Assembly (NCBI RefSeq): GCF_902167145.1 | Contig: NC_050100.1 | Span: 202,095,974-202,159,973, forward strand | From: Zea mays | Lineage: Eukaryota; Streptophyta; Magnoliopsida; Poales; Poaceae | DNA: 64,000 nt | Reading direction: 5' to 3' | Shown: piece by piece, positions 1 to 13,912 of the stretch | How positions within the stretch are numbered: position 1 is the first letter of the stretch | Layout: the number at the start of each line of letters is the position of its first letter | Notes under the pieces: generated by a model | Database searches by the model: none | What the model saw: only the letters and a program-made list of their open reading frames with translations | What the model was told of the DNA's origin: nothing | Made by a program: the position numbers and the translations under genes

Positions 1-1540
1 CCGAATGTGTTAGCCTTCGGTACTATTGAAAATGGTCGTTAATGGCTATTTTCGACAAAAATGGGGGTTGTGTGGCCAATGATATTCGACCAGAGGCTCA
101 TAGACCTCACTACACATATGTTTCCTTGCCATAGATCACATTCTTGGATTTATGGTGGAGACCATTTCTTGGTCAAAAATCCGTAGGTGTTAACCTTAAG
201 TGTCATTGAAAATGGTTGTTCATGGCTATTTTCGACAAAAATAGGGGTTGAGTGGCCATTGATCATCGACCAGAGGCTCGTACACCTCACCCCACATATG
301 TTTCCTTGCCATAGATCATATTATTGGATTTCTAGTGGAGACCATTTCTTGGTCAAAAATCCGTAGGTGTTAGCCTTCGGTATTATTGAAAATGGTCGTT
401 CATGGCTATTTTCGACAAAAATGGGGGTTGTGTGGCCATTGATCATCAACCAGAGGCTCATACACCTCACCCCACATATGTTTCCTTGCCATAGATCACA
501 TTCTTGGATTTCTGGTGGAGACCATTTCTTGGTAAAAAAATCCGTAGGTGTTAGCCTCTAGTATTATTGAAAATGGTCGTTCATGGCTATTTTCATCAAA
601 AATGGGGGTTGTGTGGCCATTTATCATCAACCAGAGGCTCGTACACCTCACCCCACATAAGTTTCCTTGCCATAGATCACATTCTTGGATTTCTGGTGGA
701 GACCATTTCTTGGTCAAAAATTCGTAAGTGTTAGCCTTCGGTATTATTGAAAATGGTCGTTCATGGCTATTTTCAACAAAATGGGGGTTGTGTGGCCATT
801 GATCATCGACCAGAGCCTCGTACACCTCACCCCACATATGTTTCCTTGCCATAGATCACATTCTTGGATTTCTGGTGGAGACCATTTCTTGGGCAAAAAT
901 CCGAATGTGTTAGCCTTCGGTATTCTTGAAAATGGTCATTCATGGCTATTTTCGACAAAAATGGGGGTTGTGTGGCCATTGATCTTCGACCAGAGGCTCA
1001 TACACCTCACTACACATATGTTTCCTTGCCATAGATCAAATTCTTGGATTTATGGTGGAGACCATTTCTTGGTCAAAAATCCATAGGTGTTAGCCTTCAG
1101 TGTCATTGAAAATGGTCGTTCATGGCTATTTTCGACAAAAATGGGGGTTGTGTGGCCATTGATCATCGACCAGAGGCTCGTACACTTCACCCCACATATG
1201 TTTTCTTGCCATAGATCACATTCTTGGATTTCTGGTGGAGACCATTTCTTGGTCAAAAATCTGTTGGTGTTAGCCTTCGGTATTATTGAAAATGGTCGTT
1301 CATGGCTATTTTCGACTAAAATGGGGGTTGTGTGGCCATTTATCATCAACCAGAGGCTCATACACCTCACCCCTCATATGTTTACTTGCCATAGATAACA
1401 TTCTTGGATATCTGGTGGAGACCATTTCTTGGTCAAAAATCCGTACGTGTTAGCCTTCGGTATTATTGAAAATGGTCATTCATGGCTATTTTCGACAAAA
1501 ATGGGGGTCATGTGGCCATTGATCATCGACCAAAGGCTCG
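1..1540 (+). repeat. Segment duplicated at offset ~4314 (copy 1)
   Basis: The order of monomer variants from the window start matches 4315 to about 5685 at an offset of 4313-4314 bp. Shared marks: 'ggtactattgaaaatgg', 'ctcatagacctcactacac', 'gttaaccttaagtgtc' / 'gttagccttaagtgtc', and 'agatcaaattcttg'. Identity is visibly lower than for the 3028-bp units, so this is an older duplication. The true left end lies outside the window. Confidence 0.7.
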
Positions 1541-1975
1541 TACACCTCACCCCACTTTCTTTTATTTCTGGTGGAGACCATTTCTTGGTCAAAAATCCGT
1601 AGGTGTTAGCCTTCAGTGTCAGTGAAAATGGTCGTTCATGGCTATTTTCGACAAAAATTAGGGTTGTGTGGCCATTGATCATCGACCAGAGGCTCGTACA
1701 CCTAAACCGACATATGTTTTCTTGTCGTAGATCACATTCTTGGATTTATGGTGGAGACCATTTTTTGGTCAAAAATCCGTAGTTGTTAGCCTTCAGTGTC
1801 ATTGAAAATGGTCGTTCATGGCTATTTTCGACAAAAATTAGGGTTGTGTGGCCATTGATCATCGACTAGAGCCTCGTACACCTCACCCCACATATGTTTC
1901 CTTGCCGTAGATCACATTCTTGGATTTCTGGTGGAGACCATTTTTTGGTCAAAAATCCGTAGGTGTTAGCCTCTA

Positions 1976-2071
1976 GTATTATTGAAAATGGTCGCTCATG
2001 GCTATTTTCATCAAAAATGGAAATCGGTATTATTGAAAATGGTCGTTCCTGGCTATTTTCGACAAAAATGG
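1976..2071 (+). other. Monomer interrupted by partial duplication
   Basis: At 2011-2024 the monomer reads 'tcaaaaatggaaat' and then restarts at 'cggtattattgaaaatgg', so the roughly 55-bp 'ggtattattg...tcgacaaaaatgg' part is present twice in a row. The first copy is of the 'ttcatcaaaaatgg' subtype and the second of the 'ttcgacaaaaatgg' subtype, so two different monomer subtypes were joined. Confidence 0.85.
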
Positions 2072-4314
2072 GGGTTGTGTGGCCATTGATCATCGACCAG
2101 AGGCTCATACACCTCACCCCACATATGTTTCCTTGCCATAGATCACATTCTTGGATTTCTGGTGGAGACCATTTCTTAGTCAAAAATCCGTAGGTGTTAG
2201 CCTCTAGTATTATTGAAAATGGTCGCTCATGGCTATTTTCATCAAAAATGGGGGTTGTGTGGCCATCTATCATCGACTAGAGGCTCGTAAACCTCACCCC
2301 ACATATGTTTCCTTGCCATAGATCACATTCTTTGATATCTGGTGGAGACCATTTCTTGGTCAAAAATTCGTACGTGTTAGCCTTCGGTATTATTGAAAAT
2401 GGTCGTTGATGGCTATTTTCGGCAAAATGGGGGTTGTGTGGCCATTGATCATCGACTAGAGGCTCGTACACCTCACCCCACATATGTTTCCTTGCCATAG
2501 ATCACATTCTTGGATTTCTGGTGGAGACCATTTCTTGGTCAAAAATCCGTACGTGTTAGCCTTCGGTATTATTGAAAATGGTCATTCATGGCTATTTTCG
2601 ACACAAATGGGGGTTGTGTGGCCATTGATCTTCCACCAGAGGCTCATACACCTCACTACACATATGTTTCCTTGCCATAGATCACATTCTTGGATTTATG
2701 GTGGAGACCATTTCTTGGTCAAAAATCCATAGGTGTTAGCCTTCAGTGTCATTGAAAATGGTCGTTCATGGCTATTTTCGACAAAAATGGGGGTTGTGTG
2801 GCCATTGATCATCGACCAGAGGCTCGTACACTTCACCCCACATATGTTTTCTTGCCATAGATCAGAATCTTGGATTTCTCGTGGAGACCATTTGTTGGTC
2901 AAAAATTCGTAGGTGTTAGCCTTCAGTGTCATTGAAAATGGTCATTCATGGCTATTTTCGACAAAAATGGGGGTTGTGTCGCCATTGATCATCGACCAGA
3001 GGATCGTACACCTCACCCCACATAAGTTTTCTTGCCATATATCACATTCTTGGATTTCTGGTGGAGACCATTTCTTGGTCAAAAATCCGTAGGTGTTAGC
3101 CTTCGGTATTATTGAAAATGGTCGTTCATGGCTACTTTCGACAAAAATGGGGGTTGTGTGGCAATTGATCATCGACAAAAGGCTCATACACCTCACCCAC
3201 ATGTGTTTCCTTGCCATAGACCACATTCTTGGATTTCTAGTGGTCACCATTTCTAGGTCAAAAATCCGTAGGTGTTAGCCTTCGGTATTATTGAAAATGG
3301 TCGTTCATGGCTATTTTTGACAAAAATGGGGGTTATGTGGCCATTGATCATCGACCAAAGGCTCATACACCTCACCCCACATATGTTTCCTTGCCATAGA
3401 CCACATTCTTGGATTTCTGGTGGAGACCATTTGTTGGTCAAAAATCCGTAGGTGTTAGCTTTCGGTATTATTGAAAATGGTCGTTCATGGCTATTTTCAT
3501 CAAAAATGGGGGTTGTGTGGCCATTTATCATCGACCAGAGGCTTATACACCTCACCCCACATGTTTCCTTGCCATAGAGGACACTCTTGGATTTCTGGTG
3601 GAGACCATTTCTTGGTCAAAAATTCGTACGTGTTAGCCTTCGGTATTATTGAAAATGGTAGTTCATGGCTATTTTTGACAAAAATGGTGGTTGTGTGGCC
3701 ATTGATATTCGACCAGAGGCTCATAGACCTCACTACACATATGTTTCCTTGCCATAGATCACATTCTTGGATTAATGTAGGTGTTAGCCTTAAGTGTCAT
3801 TGAAAATGGTTGTTCATGGCTATTTTCGACAAAAATAGGGGTTGTGTGGCCATTGATCATCGACCAGAGGCTCGTACACCTCACCCCACATATGTTTCCT
3901 TGCCATAGATCATATTCTTGGATTTCTAGTGGATACCATTTCTTGGTAAAAAATCCGTAGGTGTTAGCCTTCGGTATTGTTGAAAGTGGTCGTTCATGGC
4001 TATTTTCGACAAAAATGGGGGTTGTGTGGCCATTGATCATCAACCAGAGGCTCATACACCTCACCCCACATATGTTTCCTTGCCATAAATCACATTCTTG
4101 GATTTCTGGTGGAGACCATTTCTTGGTAAAAAATCCGTAGGTGTTAGCCTTCGGTATTATTGAAAATGGTCATTCATGGCTATTTTCGACAAAAATGGGG
4201 GTTGTGTGGCCAATGATCATCAACCAGAGGCTCGTAAACCTCACCCAACATATGTTTCCTTGCCATAGAGCACACTCTTTGATTTCTGGTGGAGACCATT
4301 TTTTGGTCAAAAAT

Positions 4315-5685
4315 CCGAATGTGTTAGCCTTCGGTACTATTGAAAATGGTCGTTCATGGCTATTTTCGACAAAAATAGGGGTTGTGTGGCCATTGATATT
4401 GGACCAGAGGCTCATAGACCTCACTACACATATGTTTCCTTGCCATAGATCACATTCTTGGATTTATGGTGGAGACCATTTCTTGGTCAAAAATCCGTAG
4501 GTGTTAGCCTTAAGTGTCATTGAAAATGGTTGTTCAAGGCTATTTTCGACAAAAATAGGGGTTGTGTTGCCATTGATCATCGACCAGAGGCTCGTACACC
4601 TCACCCCACATATGTTTCCTTGCCATAGATCATATTCTTGGATCTCTAGTGGAGACCATTTCTTGGTCAAAAATCTGTAGGTGTTAGCCTTCGGTATTGT
4701 TGAAAATGGTCGTTCATGGCTATTTTCGACAAAAATGGGGGTTGTGTGGCCATTGATCATCAACCAGAGGCTCATACATCTCACCCCACATATGTTTCCT
4801 TGCCATAGATCACATTCTTGGATTTCTGGTGGAGACCATTTCTTGGTAAAAAATCGGTAGGTGTTAGCCTCTAATATTATTGAAAATGGTCGTTCATGGC
4901 TATTTTCATCAAAAATGGGGGTTGTGTGGCCATTTATCATCGACCAGAGGCTCGTACACCTCACCCCACATAAGTTTCCTTGCCATAGATCACATTCTTG
5001 GATTTCTGGTGGAGACCATTTCTTGGTCAAAAATTCATACGTGTTAGCCTTCGGTATTATTGAAAATGGTCGTTCATGGCTATTTTCGACAAAATGGGGG
5101 TTGTGTGGCCATTGATCATCGACCAGAGCCTCGTACACCTCACCCCACATATGTTTCCTTGCCATAGATCACATTCTTGGATTTTTGGTGGAGACCATTT
5201 CTTGGGCAAAAATCCGAATGTGTTAGCCTTCAGTATTCTTGAAAATGGTCATTCATGGCTATTTTCGACAAAAATGGGGGTTGTGTGGCCATTTATCTTC
5301 GACCAGAGGCTCATACACCTCACTACACATATGTTTCCTTGCCATAGATCAAATTCTTGTATTTATGGTGGAGACCATTTCTTGGTCAAAAATCCATAGG
5401 TGTTAGCCTTCAGTGTCATTGAAAATGGTTGTTCATGGCTATTTTCGACAAAAATGGGGGTTGCGTGGCCATTGATCATCGACCAGAGGCTCGTACACTT
5501 CGCCCCACATATGTTTTCTTGCCATAGATCACATTCTTGGATATCTGGTGGAGACCATTTCTTGGTCAAAAATCCGTACGTGTTAGCCTTCGGTATTATT
5601 GAAAATGGTCATTCATCGCTATTTTCGACAAAAATGGGGGTCATGTGGCCATTGATCATCGACCAAAGGCTCGTACACCTCACCC
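4315..5685 (+). repeat. Segment duplicated at offset ~4314 (copy 2)
   Basis: Second copy of the opening segment. A third related run near 3640-3790 shares 'ctcatagacctcactacac' and 'gttagccttaagtgtc' but has lost about 34 bp at 3774-3778. Confidence 0.7.
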
Positions 5686-6216
5686 CACATTCTTTGATTT
5701 CTGGTGGAGACCAATTCTTGGTCAAAAATCCGTAGGTGTTAGCCTTCAGGGTCATTGAAAATGGTCGTTCATGGCTATTTTCGACAAAAATTAGGGTTGT
5801 GTGGCCATTGATCATCGACCAGAGGCTTGTACACCTAAACCCACATATGTTTCCTTGCCGTAGATCACATTCTTGGATTTATGGTGGAGACCATTTTTTG
5901 GTCAAAAATCTGTAGTTGTTAGCCTTCAGTGTCATTGAAAATGGTCGTTCATGGCTATTTTCGACAAAAAATAGGGTTGTGTGGCCATTGATCATCGACC
6001 AGAGGCTCGTACACCTCACCCCACATATGTTTCCTTGCCGTAGATCACATTCTTGGATTTCTGGTGGAGACCATTTCTTGGTCAAAAATCCATAGGTGTT
6101 AGCCTTCGGTATTATTGAAAATGGTCGTTCGTGGCTATTTTCGACAAAAATGGGGGTTGTGTGGCCATTTATCATCGACCAGAGGCTCATACACCTCACC
6201 CCACATATGTTTCCTT
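5521..6216 (+). repeat. ~696-bp tandem duplication, copy 1
   Basis: Four monomers, one of them shortened by 24 bp, repeated in tandem at an offset of 696 bp. Both copies carry 'ttggatatctgg', 'attcatcgctattttcg' and the short monomer in which 'ccccacat' runs straight into 'tctttgatttctgg'. The ends of the duplication are approximate because satellite monomers are similar everywhere. Confidence 0.85.
5686..5690 (+). other. 24-bp deletion scar in a monomer (CACAT junction)
   Basis: A normal monomer has CACAT twice, in 'ccacatatg' and in 'gatcacattc'. Here only one remains and the sequence between is gone, as expected for deletion between 5-bp direct repeats. The same scar is at 6382-6386; a similar but not identical shortened monomer is at about 1551-1563. 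Confidence 0.85.
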
Positions 6217-6905
6217 GCCATAGATCACATTCTTGGATATCTGGTGGAGACCATTTCTTGGTCAAAAATTCGTACGTGTTAGCCTTCGGTATTATTGAAA
6301 ATGGTCATTCATCGCTATTTTCGACAAAAATGGGGGTCATGTGGCCATTGATCATCGACCAAAGGCTCGTACACCTCACCCCACATTCTTTGATTTCTGG
6401 TGGAGACCAATTCTTGGTCAAAAATCCGTAGGTGTTAGCCTTCAGGGTCATTGAAAATGGTCGTTCATGGCTATTTTCGACAAAAATTAGGGTTGTGTGG
6501 CCATTGATCATCGACCAGAGGCTTGTACACCTAAACCCACATATGTTTCCTTGCCGTAGATCACATTCTTGGATTTATGGTGGAGACCATTTTTTGGTCA
6601 AAAATCCGTAGTTGTTAGCCTTCAGTGTCATTGAAAATGGTCGTTCATGGCTATTTTCGACAAAAGATAGGGTTGTGTGGCCATTGATCATCGACCAGAG
6701 GCTCGTACACCTCACCCCACATATGTTTCCTTGCCGTAGATCACATTCTTGAATTTCTGGTGGAGACCATTTCTTGGTCAAAAATCCATAGGTGTTAGCC
6801 TTCGGTATTATTGAAAATGGTCGTTCGTGGCTATTTTCGACAAAAATGGGGGTTGTGTGGCCATTGATCATCGACCAGAGGCTCATACACCTCACCCCAC
6901 ATATG
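6217..6905 (+). repeat. ~696-bp tandem duplication, copy 2
   Basis: Second copy of the four-monomer block, with the same 24-bp deletion (CACAT at 6382-6386) and the same 'cgttcgtggc' variant (6115 and 6829 regions). It diverges after about 6905, where the next monomer has 'ttcttagtc' and 'gttatcctctag'. Confidence 0.83.
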
Positions 6906-7862
6906 TTTCCTTGCCATAGATCACATTCTTGGATTTCTGGTGGAGACCATTTCTTAGTCAAAAATCCGTAGGTGTTATCCTCTAGTATTATTGAAAATGG
7001 TCGCTCATGGCTATTTTCATCAAAAATGGAGGTTGTGTGGCCATCTATCATCGACTAGAGGCTCGTAAACCTCACCCCACATATGTTTCCTTGCCATAGA
7101 TCACATTCTTGGATTTCTGATGGAGACCATTTCTTGGTCAAAAATTCGTACGTGTTAGCCTTCGGTATTATTGAAAATGGTCGTTGATGGCTATTTTCGG
7201 CAAAATGGGGGTTGTGTGGCCATTGATTATCGACCAGAGGCTCGTACACCTCACCCCACATAGGTTTCCTTGCCATAGATCACATTCTTGGATTTTTGGT
7301 GGAGACCATTTCTTGGGAAAAATCAGAATGTGTTAGCCTTTGGTATTTTTGAAAATGGTCATTCATGGCTATTTTCGACAAAAATGGGGCTTTTGTGGCC
7401 ATTGATCTTCGACCAGAGGCTCATACACCTCACTACACATATGTTTCCTTGCCATAGATCACATTCTTAGATTTATGGTGGAGACCATTTCTTGGTCAGA
7501 AATCCATAGGTGTTAGCCTTTAGTGTCATTGAAAATGGTCGTTCATGGTTATTTTCGACAAAAATGGGGGTTGTGTGGCCATTGATCATCGACCAGAGGC
7601 TCGTACACTTCACCCCACATATGTTTTCTTGCCATATATCACATTCTTGGTTTTCTGGAGGAGACCAATTCTTGGTCAAAAATCTGTTGGTGTTAGCATT
7701 CGGTATTGTTGAAAATGGTCGTTCATGGCTATTTTCGACTAAAATGGGGGTTGTGTGGCCATTTATCATCGACCGGAGGCTCGTACAATTCACCCCACAT
7801 ATGTTTCCTTGCCATAGATCACATTCTTGGATTTCTGGTGTAGACCATTTCTTGGTCAAAAA

Positions 7863-10800
7863 TCCGTACGTGTTAGCCTTCTGTATTATTGAAAAGGTCA
7901 TTCATGGGGGTTGTGTGGCCATTGATCTTCGACCAGAGGCTCATACACCTCACTACACATATGTTTCCTTGCCATAGATCACATTCTTGGATTTATGGTA
8001 GAGACCATTTCTTGGTCAAAAATTCATAGGTGTTAGCCTTCAGTGTCATTGAAAATGGTCGCTCATGGCTATTTTCGACAAAAATGGGGGTTGTGTGGCC
8101 ATTGATCATCGACCAGAGGCTCGTACACTTCACCCCACATATGTTTTCTTGCCATAGATCACAATCTTGGATTTCTCGTGGAGACCATTTGTTGGTCAAA
8201 AATTCGTAGGTGTTAGCCTTCAGTGTCTTTGAAAATGGTCATTCATTGTTATTTTCGACAAAAATGGGGGTTGTGTCGCCATTGATCATCGACCAGAGGA
8301 TCGTACACCTCACCCCACATAAGTTTCTTTGCCATATATCACATTCTTGGATTTCTGGTGGAGACAATTTCTTGGTCAAAAATCCGTAGGTGTTAGCCTT
8401 CGGTATTATTGAAAATGGTCGTTCATGGCTACTTTCAACAAAAATGGGGGTTGTGTGGCAATTGATCATCGACCAAAGGCTCATACACCTCACCCACATG
8501 TGTTTCCTTGCCATAGACCACATTCTTGGATTTCTGGTGGTGACCATTTCTTGGTCAAAAATCCGTAGGTGTTAACCTTCGGTATTATTGAAAATGGTCG
8601 TTCATGGCTATTTTCGACAAAAATGGGGGTTGTGTGGCCATTGATCATCGACCAAAGGCTCATACACCTCACCCCACATATGTTTCCTTGCCATAGACCA
8701 CATTCTTGGATTTCTGGAGGAGACCATTTCTTGGTCAAAAATCCGTAGGTGTTAGCTTTCGGTATTATTGAAAATGGTCGTTCATGGCTATTTTCATCAA
8801 AAATGGGGGTTGTCTGGCCATTTATCATCAACCAGAGGCTCGTACACCTCACCCCACATATGTTTCCTTGCCATAGATCACATTCTTGGATTTCTGGTGG
8901 AGACCATTTCTTGGTCAAAAATTCGTACGTGTTAGCCTTCGGTATTATTGATAATGGTCGTTGATGGCTATTTTCGGCAAAATGGGGGTTGTGTGGCCAT
9001 TGATCATCGACCAGAGGCTCGTACACCTCACCCCACATATGTTTCCTTGCCATAGATCACATTCTTGGATTTCTTGTGGAGACCATTTCTTGGGAAAAAA
9101 TCCGAATGTGTTAGCCTTTGGTATTTTTGAAAATGGTCATTCATGGCTATTTTCGACAAAAATGGGGGTTGTGTGGCCATTGATCTTCGACCATAGGCTC
9201 ATACACCTCACTACACATATGTTTCCTTGCCATAGATCACATTCTTGGATTTATGGTGGAGACCATTTCTTGGTCAGAAATCCATAGGTGTTAGCCTTTA
9301 GTGTCATTGAAAACGGTCGTTCATGGTTATTTTCGACAAAAATGGGGGTTGTGTGGCCATTGACAGAGGCTCGTACACTTCACCCCACATATGTTTTCTT
9401 GCCATATATCACATTCTTGGATTTCTGGAGGAGACCATTTCTTGGTCAAAAATCTGTTGGTGTTAGCATTCGGTATTGTTGAAAATCGTCGTTCATGGCT
9501 ATTTTCGACTAAAATGGGGGTTGTGTGGACATTTATCATCGACCGGAGGCTCGTACAATTCACCCCACATATGTTTCCTTGCCATAGATCACATTCTTGG
9601 ATTTCTGGTGGAGACCATTTCTTGGTCAAAAATCCGTATGTGTTAGCCTTCGGTATTATTGAAAATGGTCATTCATGGCTATTTTCGACACAAATGGGGG
9701 TTGTGTGGCCATTGATCTTCGACCAAAGGCTCATACACCTCACTACACTTATGTTTCCTTGCCATAGATCACATTCTTAGATTTATGGTAGAGACCATTT
9801 CTTGGTCAAAAATTCATAGGTGTTAGCCTTCAGTGTCATTGAAAATAGTCGTTCATGGCTATTTTCGACTAAAATGGGAGTTGTGTCGCCATTGATCATC
9901 GACCAGAGGATCGTACACCTCACCCCACATAAGTTTTCTTGCCATAGATCAGAATCTTGGATTTCTCGTGGAGACCATTTCTTGGTCAAAAATCCGTAGG
10001 TGTTAGCCTTCGGTATTATTGAAAATGGTCGTTCATGGCTACTTTCGACAAAAAATGGGGGTTGTGTGGCAATTGATCATCGACCAAAGGCTCATACACC
10101 TCACCCACATGTGTTTCCTTGCCATAGACCACATTCTTGGATTTCTGGTGGTGACCATTTCTTGGTCAAAAATCTGTAGGTGTTAGCCTTCGGTATTATT
10201 GAAAATGGTCGTTCATGGCTATTTTCGACAAAAATGGGGGTTGTGTGGCCATTGATCATCGACCAAAGGCTCATACACCACACCCCACATATGTTTCCTT
10301 GCCATAAACCACATTCTTGGATTTCTGGTGGAGACCATTTGTTGGTCAAAAATCCGTAGGTGTTAGCTTTCGGTATTATTGAAAATGGTCGTTCATGGCT
10401 ATTTTCATCAAAAATGGGGGTTGTGTGGCCATTTATCATCGACCAGAGGCTCGTACACCTCACCCCACATATGTTTCCTTGCCATAGAGCACATTCTTGG
10501 ATTTCTGCTGGAGACAATTTCTTGGTCAAAAATTCGTACGTGTTAGCCTTCGGTATTATTGAAAATGGTCGTTCATGGCTATTTTCGACAAAATGGGGGT
10601 TGTGTGGCCATTTATCTTCAACCAGAGGCTCATACACCTCACTACACATATGTTTTCTTGCCATATATCACATTCTTGGATCTATGGTGGAGACCATTTC
10701 TTGGTCAAAAATCCGTACGTGTTAGCCTTCGGTATTATCGAAAATGGTCGTTAATGGCTATTTTTGACAAAATAGAGGTTCTGTGGCCATTGATCATCGA

Positions 10801-10890
10801 CCAGAGGCTCATACACCTCACCCCACAAATGTTTCCTTGACATAGATCACATTTTTGGATTTCTAGTGGAGACCATTTCTTGGTCAAAAA
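7863..10890 (+). repeat. 3028-bp higher-order repeat, copy 1
   Basis: A run of about 17 monomers repeated directly downstream at an offset of 3028-3029 bp. Both copies share unusual monomers: one with a 19-bp deletion between two ATGG sites (7890-7915 and 10918-10943), one lacking bases around 'ccattgacagaggc' (9358 and 12387), and one with 'attcattgttattttcg' (8243 and 11271). Reading through the two copies I count roughly 15 substitutions and two 1-base indels, about 99.5% identity, so the duplication is recent. Confidence 0.9.
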
Positions 10891-13800
10891 TCCGTACGTG
10901 TTAGCCTTCTGTATTATTGAAAAGGTCATTCATGGGGGTTGTGTGGCCATTGATCTTCGACCAGAGGCTCATACACCTCACTACACATATGTTTCCTTGC
11001 CATAGATCACATTCTTGGATTTATGGTAGAGACCATTTCTTGGTCAAAAATTCATAGGTGTTAGCCTTCAGTGTCATTGAAAATGGTCGCTCATGGCTAT
11101 TTTCGACAAAAATGGGGGTTGTGTGGCCATTGATCATCGACCAGAGGCTCGTACACTTCACCCCACATATGTTTTCTTGCCATAGATCACAATCTTGGAT
11201 TTCTCGTGGAGACCATTTGTTGGTCAAAAATTCGTAGGTGTTAGCCTTCAGTGTCTTTGAAAATGGTCATTCATTGTTATTTTCGACAAAAATGGGGGTT
11301 GTGTCGCCATTGATCATCGACCAGAGGATCGTACACCTCACCCCACATAAGTTTCTTTGCCATATATCACATTCTTGGATTTCTGGTGGAGACCATTTCT
11401 TGTTCAAAAATCCGTAGGTGTTAGCCTTCGGTATTATTGAAAATGGTCGTTCATGGCTACTTTCAACAAAAATGGGGGTTGTGTGGCAATTGATCATCGA
11501 CCAAAGGCTCATACACCTCACCCACATGTGTTTCCTTGCCATAGACCACATTCTTGGATTTCTGGTGGTGACCATTTCTTGGTCAAAAATCCGTAGGTGT
11601 TAGCCTTCGGTATTATTGAAAATGGTCGTTCATGGCTATTTTCGACAAAAATGGGGGTTGTGTGGCCATTGATCATCGACCAAAGGCTCATACACCTCAC
11701 CCCACATATGTTTCCTTGCCATAGACCACATTCTTGGATTTCTAGAGGAGACCATTTCTTGGTCAAAAATCCGTAGGTGTTAGCTTTCGGTATTATTGAA
11801 AATGGTCGTTCATGGCTATTTTCATCAAAAATGGGGGTTGTCTGGCCATTTATCATCAACCAGAGGCTCGTACACCTCACCCCACATATGTTTCCTTGCC
11901 ATAGATCACATTCTTGGATTTCTGGTGGAGACCATTTCTTGGTCAAAAATTCGTACGTGTTAGCCTTCGGTATTATTGATAATGGTCGTTGATGGCTATT
12001 TTCGGCAAAATGGGGGTTGTGTGGCCATTGATCATCGACCAGAGGCTCGTACACCTCACCCCACATATGTTTCCTTGCCATAGATCACATTCTTGGATTT
12101 CTTGTGGAGACCATTTCTTGGGAAAAAAATCTGAATGTGTTAGCCTTTGGTATTTTTGAAAATGGTCATTCATGGCTATTTTCGACAAAAATGGGGGTTG
12201 TGTGGCCATTGATCTTCGACCATAGGCTCATACACCTCACTACACATATGTTTCCTTGCCATAGATCACATTCTTGGATTTATGGTGGAGACCATTTCTT
12301 GGTCAGAAATCCATAGGTGTTAGCCTTTAGTGTCATTGAAAACGGTCGTTCATGGTTATTTTCGACAAAAATGGGGGTTGTGTGGCCATTGACAGAGGCT
12401 CGTACACTTCACCCCACATATGTTTTCTTGCCATATATCACATTCTTGGATTTCTGGAGGAGACCATTTCTTGGTCAAAAATCTGTTGGTGTTAGCATTC
12501 GGTATTGTTGAAAATCGTCGTTCATGGCTATTTTCGACTAAAATGGGGGTTGTGTGGACATTTATCATCGACCGGAGGCTCGTACAATTCACCCCACATA
12601 TGTTTCCTTGCCATAGATCACATTCTTGGATTTCTGGTGGAGACCATTTCTTGGTCAAAAATCCGTATGTGTTAGCCTTCGGTATTATTGAAAATGGTCA
12701 TTCATGGCTATTTTCGACACAAATGGGGGTTGTGTGGCCATTGATCTTCGACCAGAGGCTCATACACCTCACTACACTTATGTTTCCTTGCCATAGATCA
12801 CATTCTTGGATTTATGGTAGAGACCATTTCTTGGTCAAAAATTCATAGGTGTTAGCCTTCAGTGTCATTGAAAATAGTCGTTCATGGCTATTTTCGACTA
12901 AAATGGGAGTTGTGTCGCCATTGATCATCGACCAGAGGATCGTACACCTCACCCCACATAAGTTTCCTTGCCATAGATCAGAATCTTGGATTTCTCGTGG
13001 AGACCATTTCTTGGTCAAAAATCCGTAGGTGTTAGCCTTCGGTATTATTGAAAATGGTCGTTCATGGCTAGTTTCGACAAAAATGGGGGTTGTCTGGCAA
13101 ATGATCATCGACCAAAGGCTCATACACCTCACCCACATGTGTTTCCTTGCCATAGACCACATTCTTGGATTTCTGGTGGTGACCATTTCTTGGTCAAAAA
13201 TCCGTAGGTGTTAGCCTTCGGTATTATTGAAAATGGTCGTTCATGGCTATTTTCGACAAAAATGGGGGTTGTGTGGCCATTGATCATCGACCAAAGGCTC
13301 ATACACCACACCCCACATATGTTTCCTTGCTATAAACCACATTCTTGGATTTCTGGTGGAGACCATTTGTTGGTCAAAAATCCGTAGGTGTTAGCTTTCG
13401 GTATTATTGAAAATGGTCGTTCATGGCTATTTTCATCAAAAATGGGGGTTGTGTGGCCATTTATCATCGACCAGAGGCTCGTACACCTCACCCCACATAT
13501 GTTTCCTTGCCATAGAGCACATTCTTGGATTTCTGCTGGAGACAATTTCTTGGTCAAAAATTCGTACGTGTTAGCCTTCGGTATTATTGAAAATGGTCGT
13601 TCATGGCTATTTTCGACAAAATGGGGGTTGTGTGGCCATTTATCTTCAACCAGAGGCTCATACACCTCACTACACATATGTTTTCTTGCCATATATCACA
13701 TTCTTGGATCTATGGTGGAGACCATTTCTTGGTCAAAAATCCGTACGTGTTAGCCTTCGGTATTATCGAAAATGGTCGTTCATGGCTATTTTTGACAAAA

Positions 13801-13912
13801 TAGAGGTTCTGTGGCCATTGATCATCGACCAGAGGCTCATACACCTCACCCCACAAATGTTTCCTTGACATAGATCACATTTTTGGATTTCTGGTGGAGA
13901 CCATTTCTTGGG
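10891..13912 (+). repeat. 3028-bp higher-order repeat, copy 2
   Basis: Second copy of the 17-monomer block, starting at the 'tccgtacgtgttagccttct' position equivalent to 7863. It ends near 13912, where the sequence goes into a 'ttgggcaaaaatctgaatg' monomer instead of the copy-1 continuation. Differences from copy 1 include an extra A at 12121-12127 and gtctggcaaatgatc near 13091. Confidence 0.88.
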
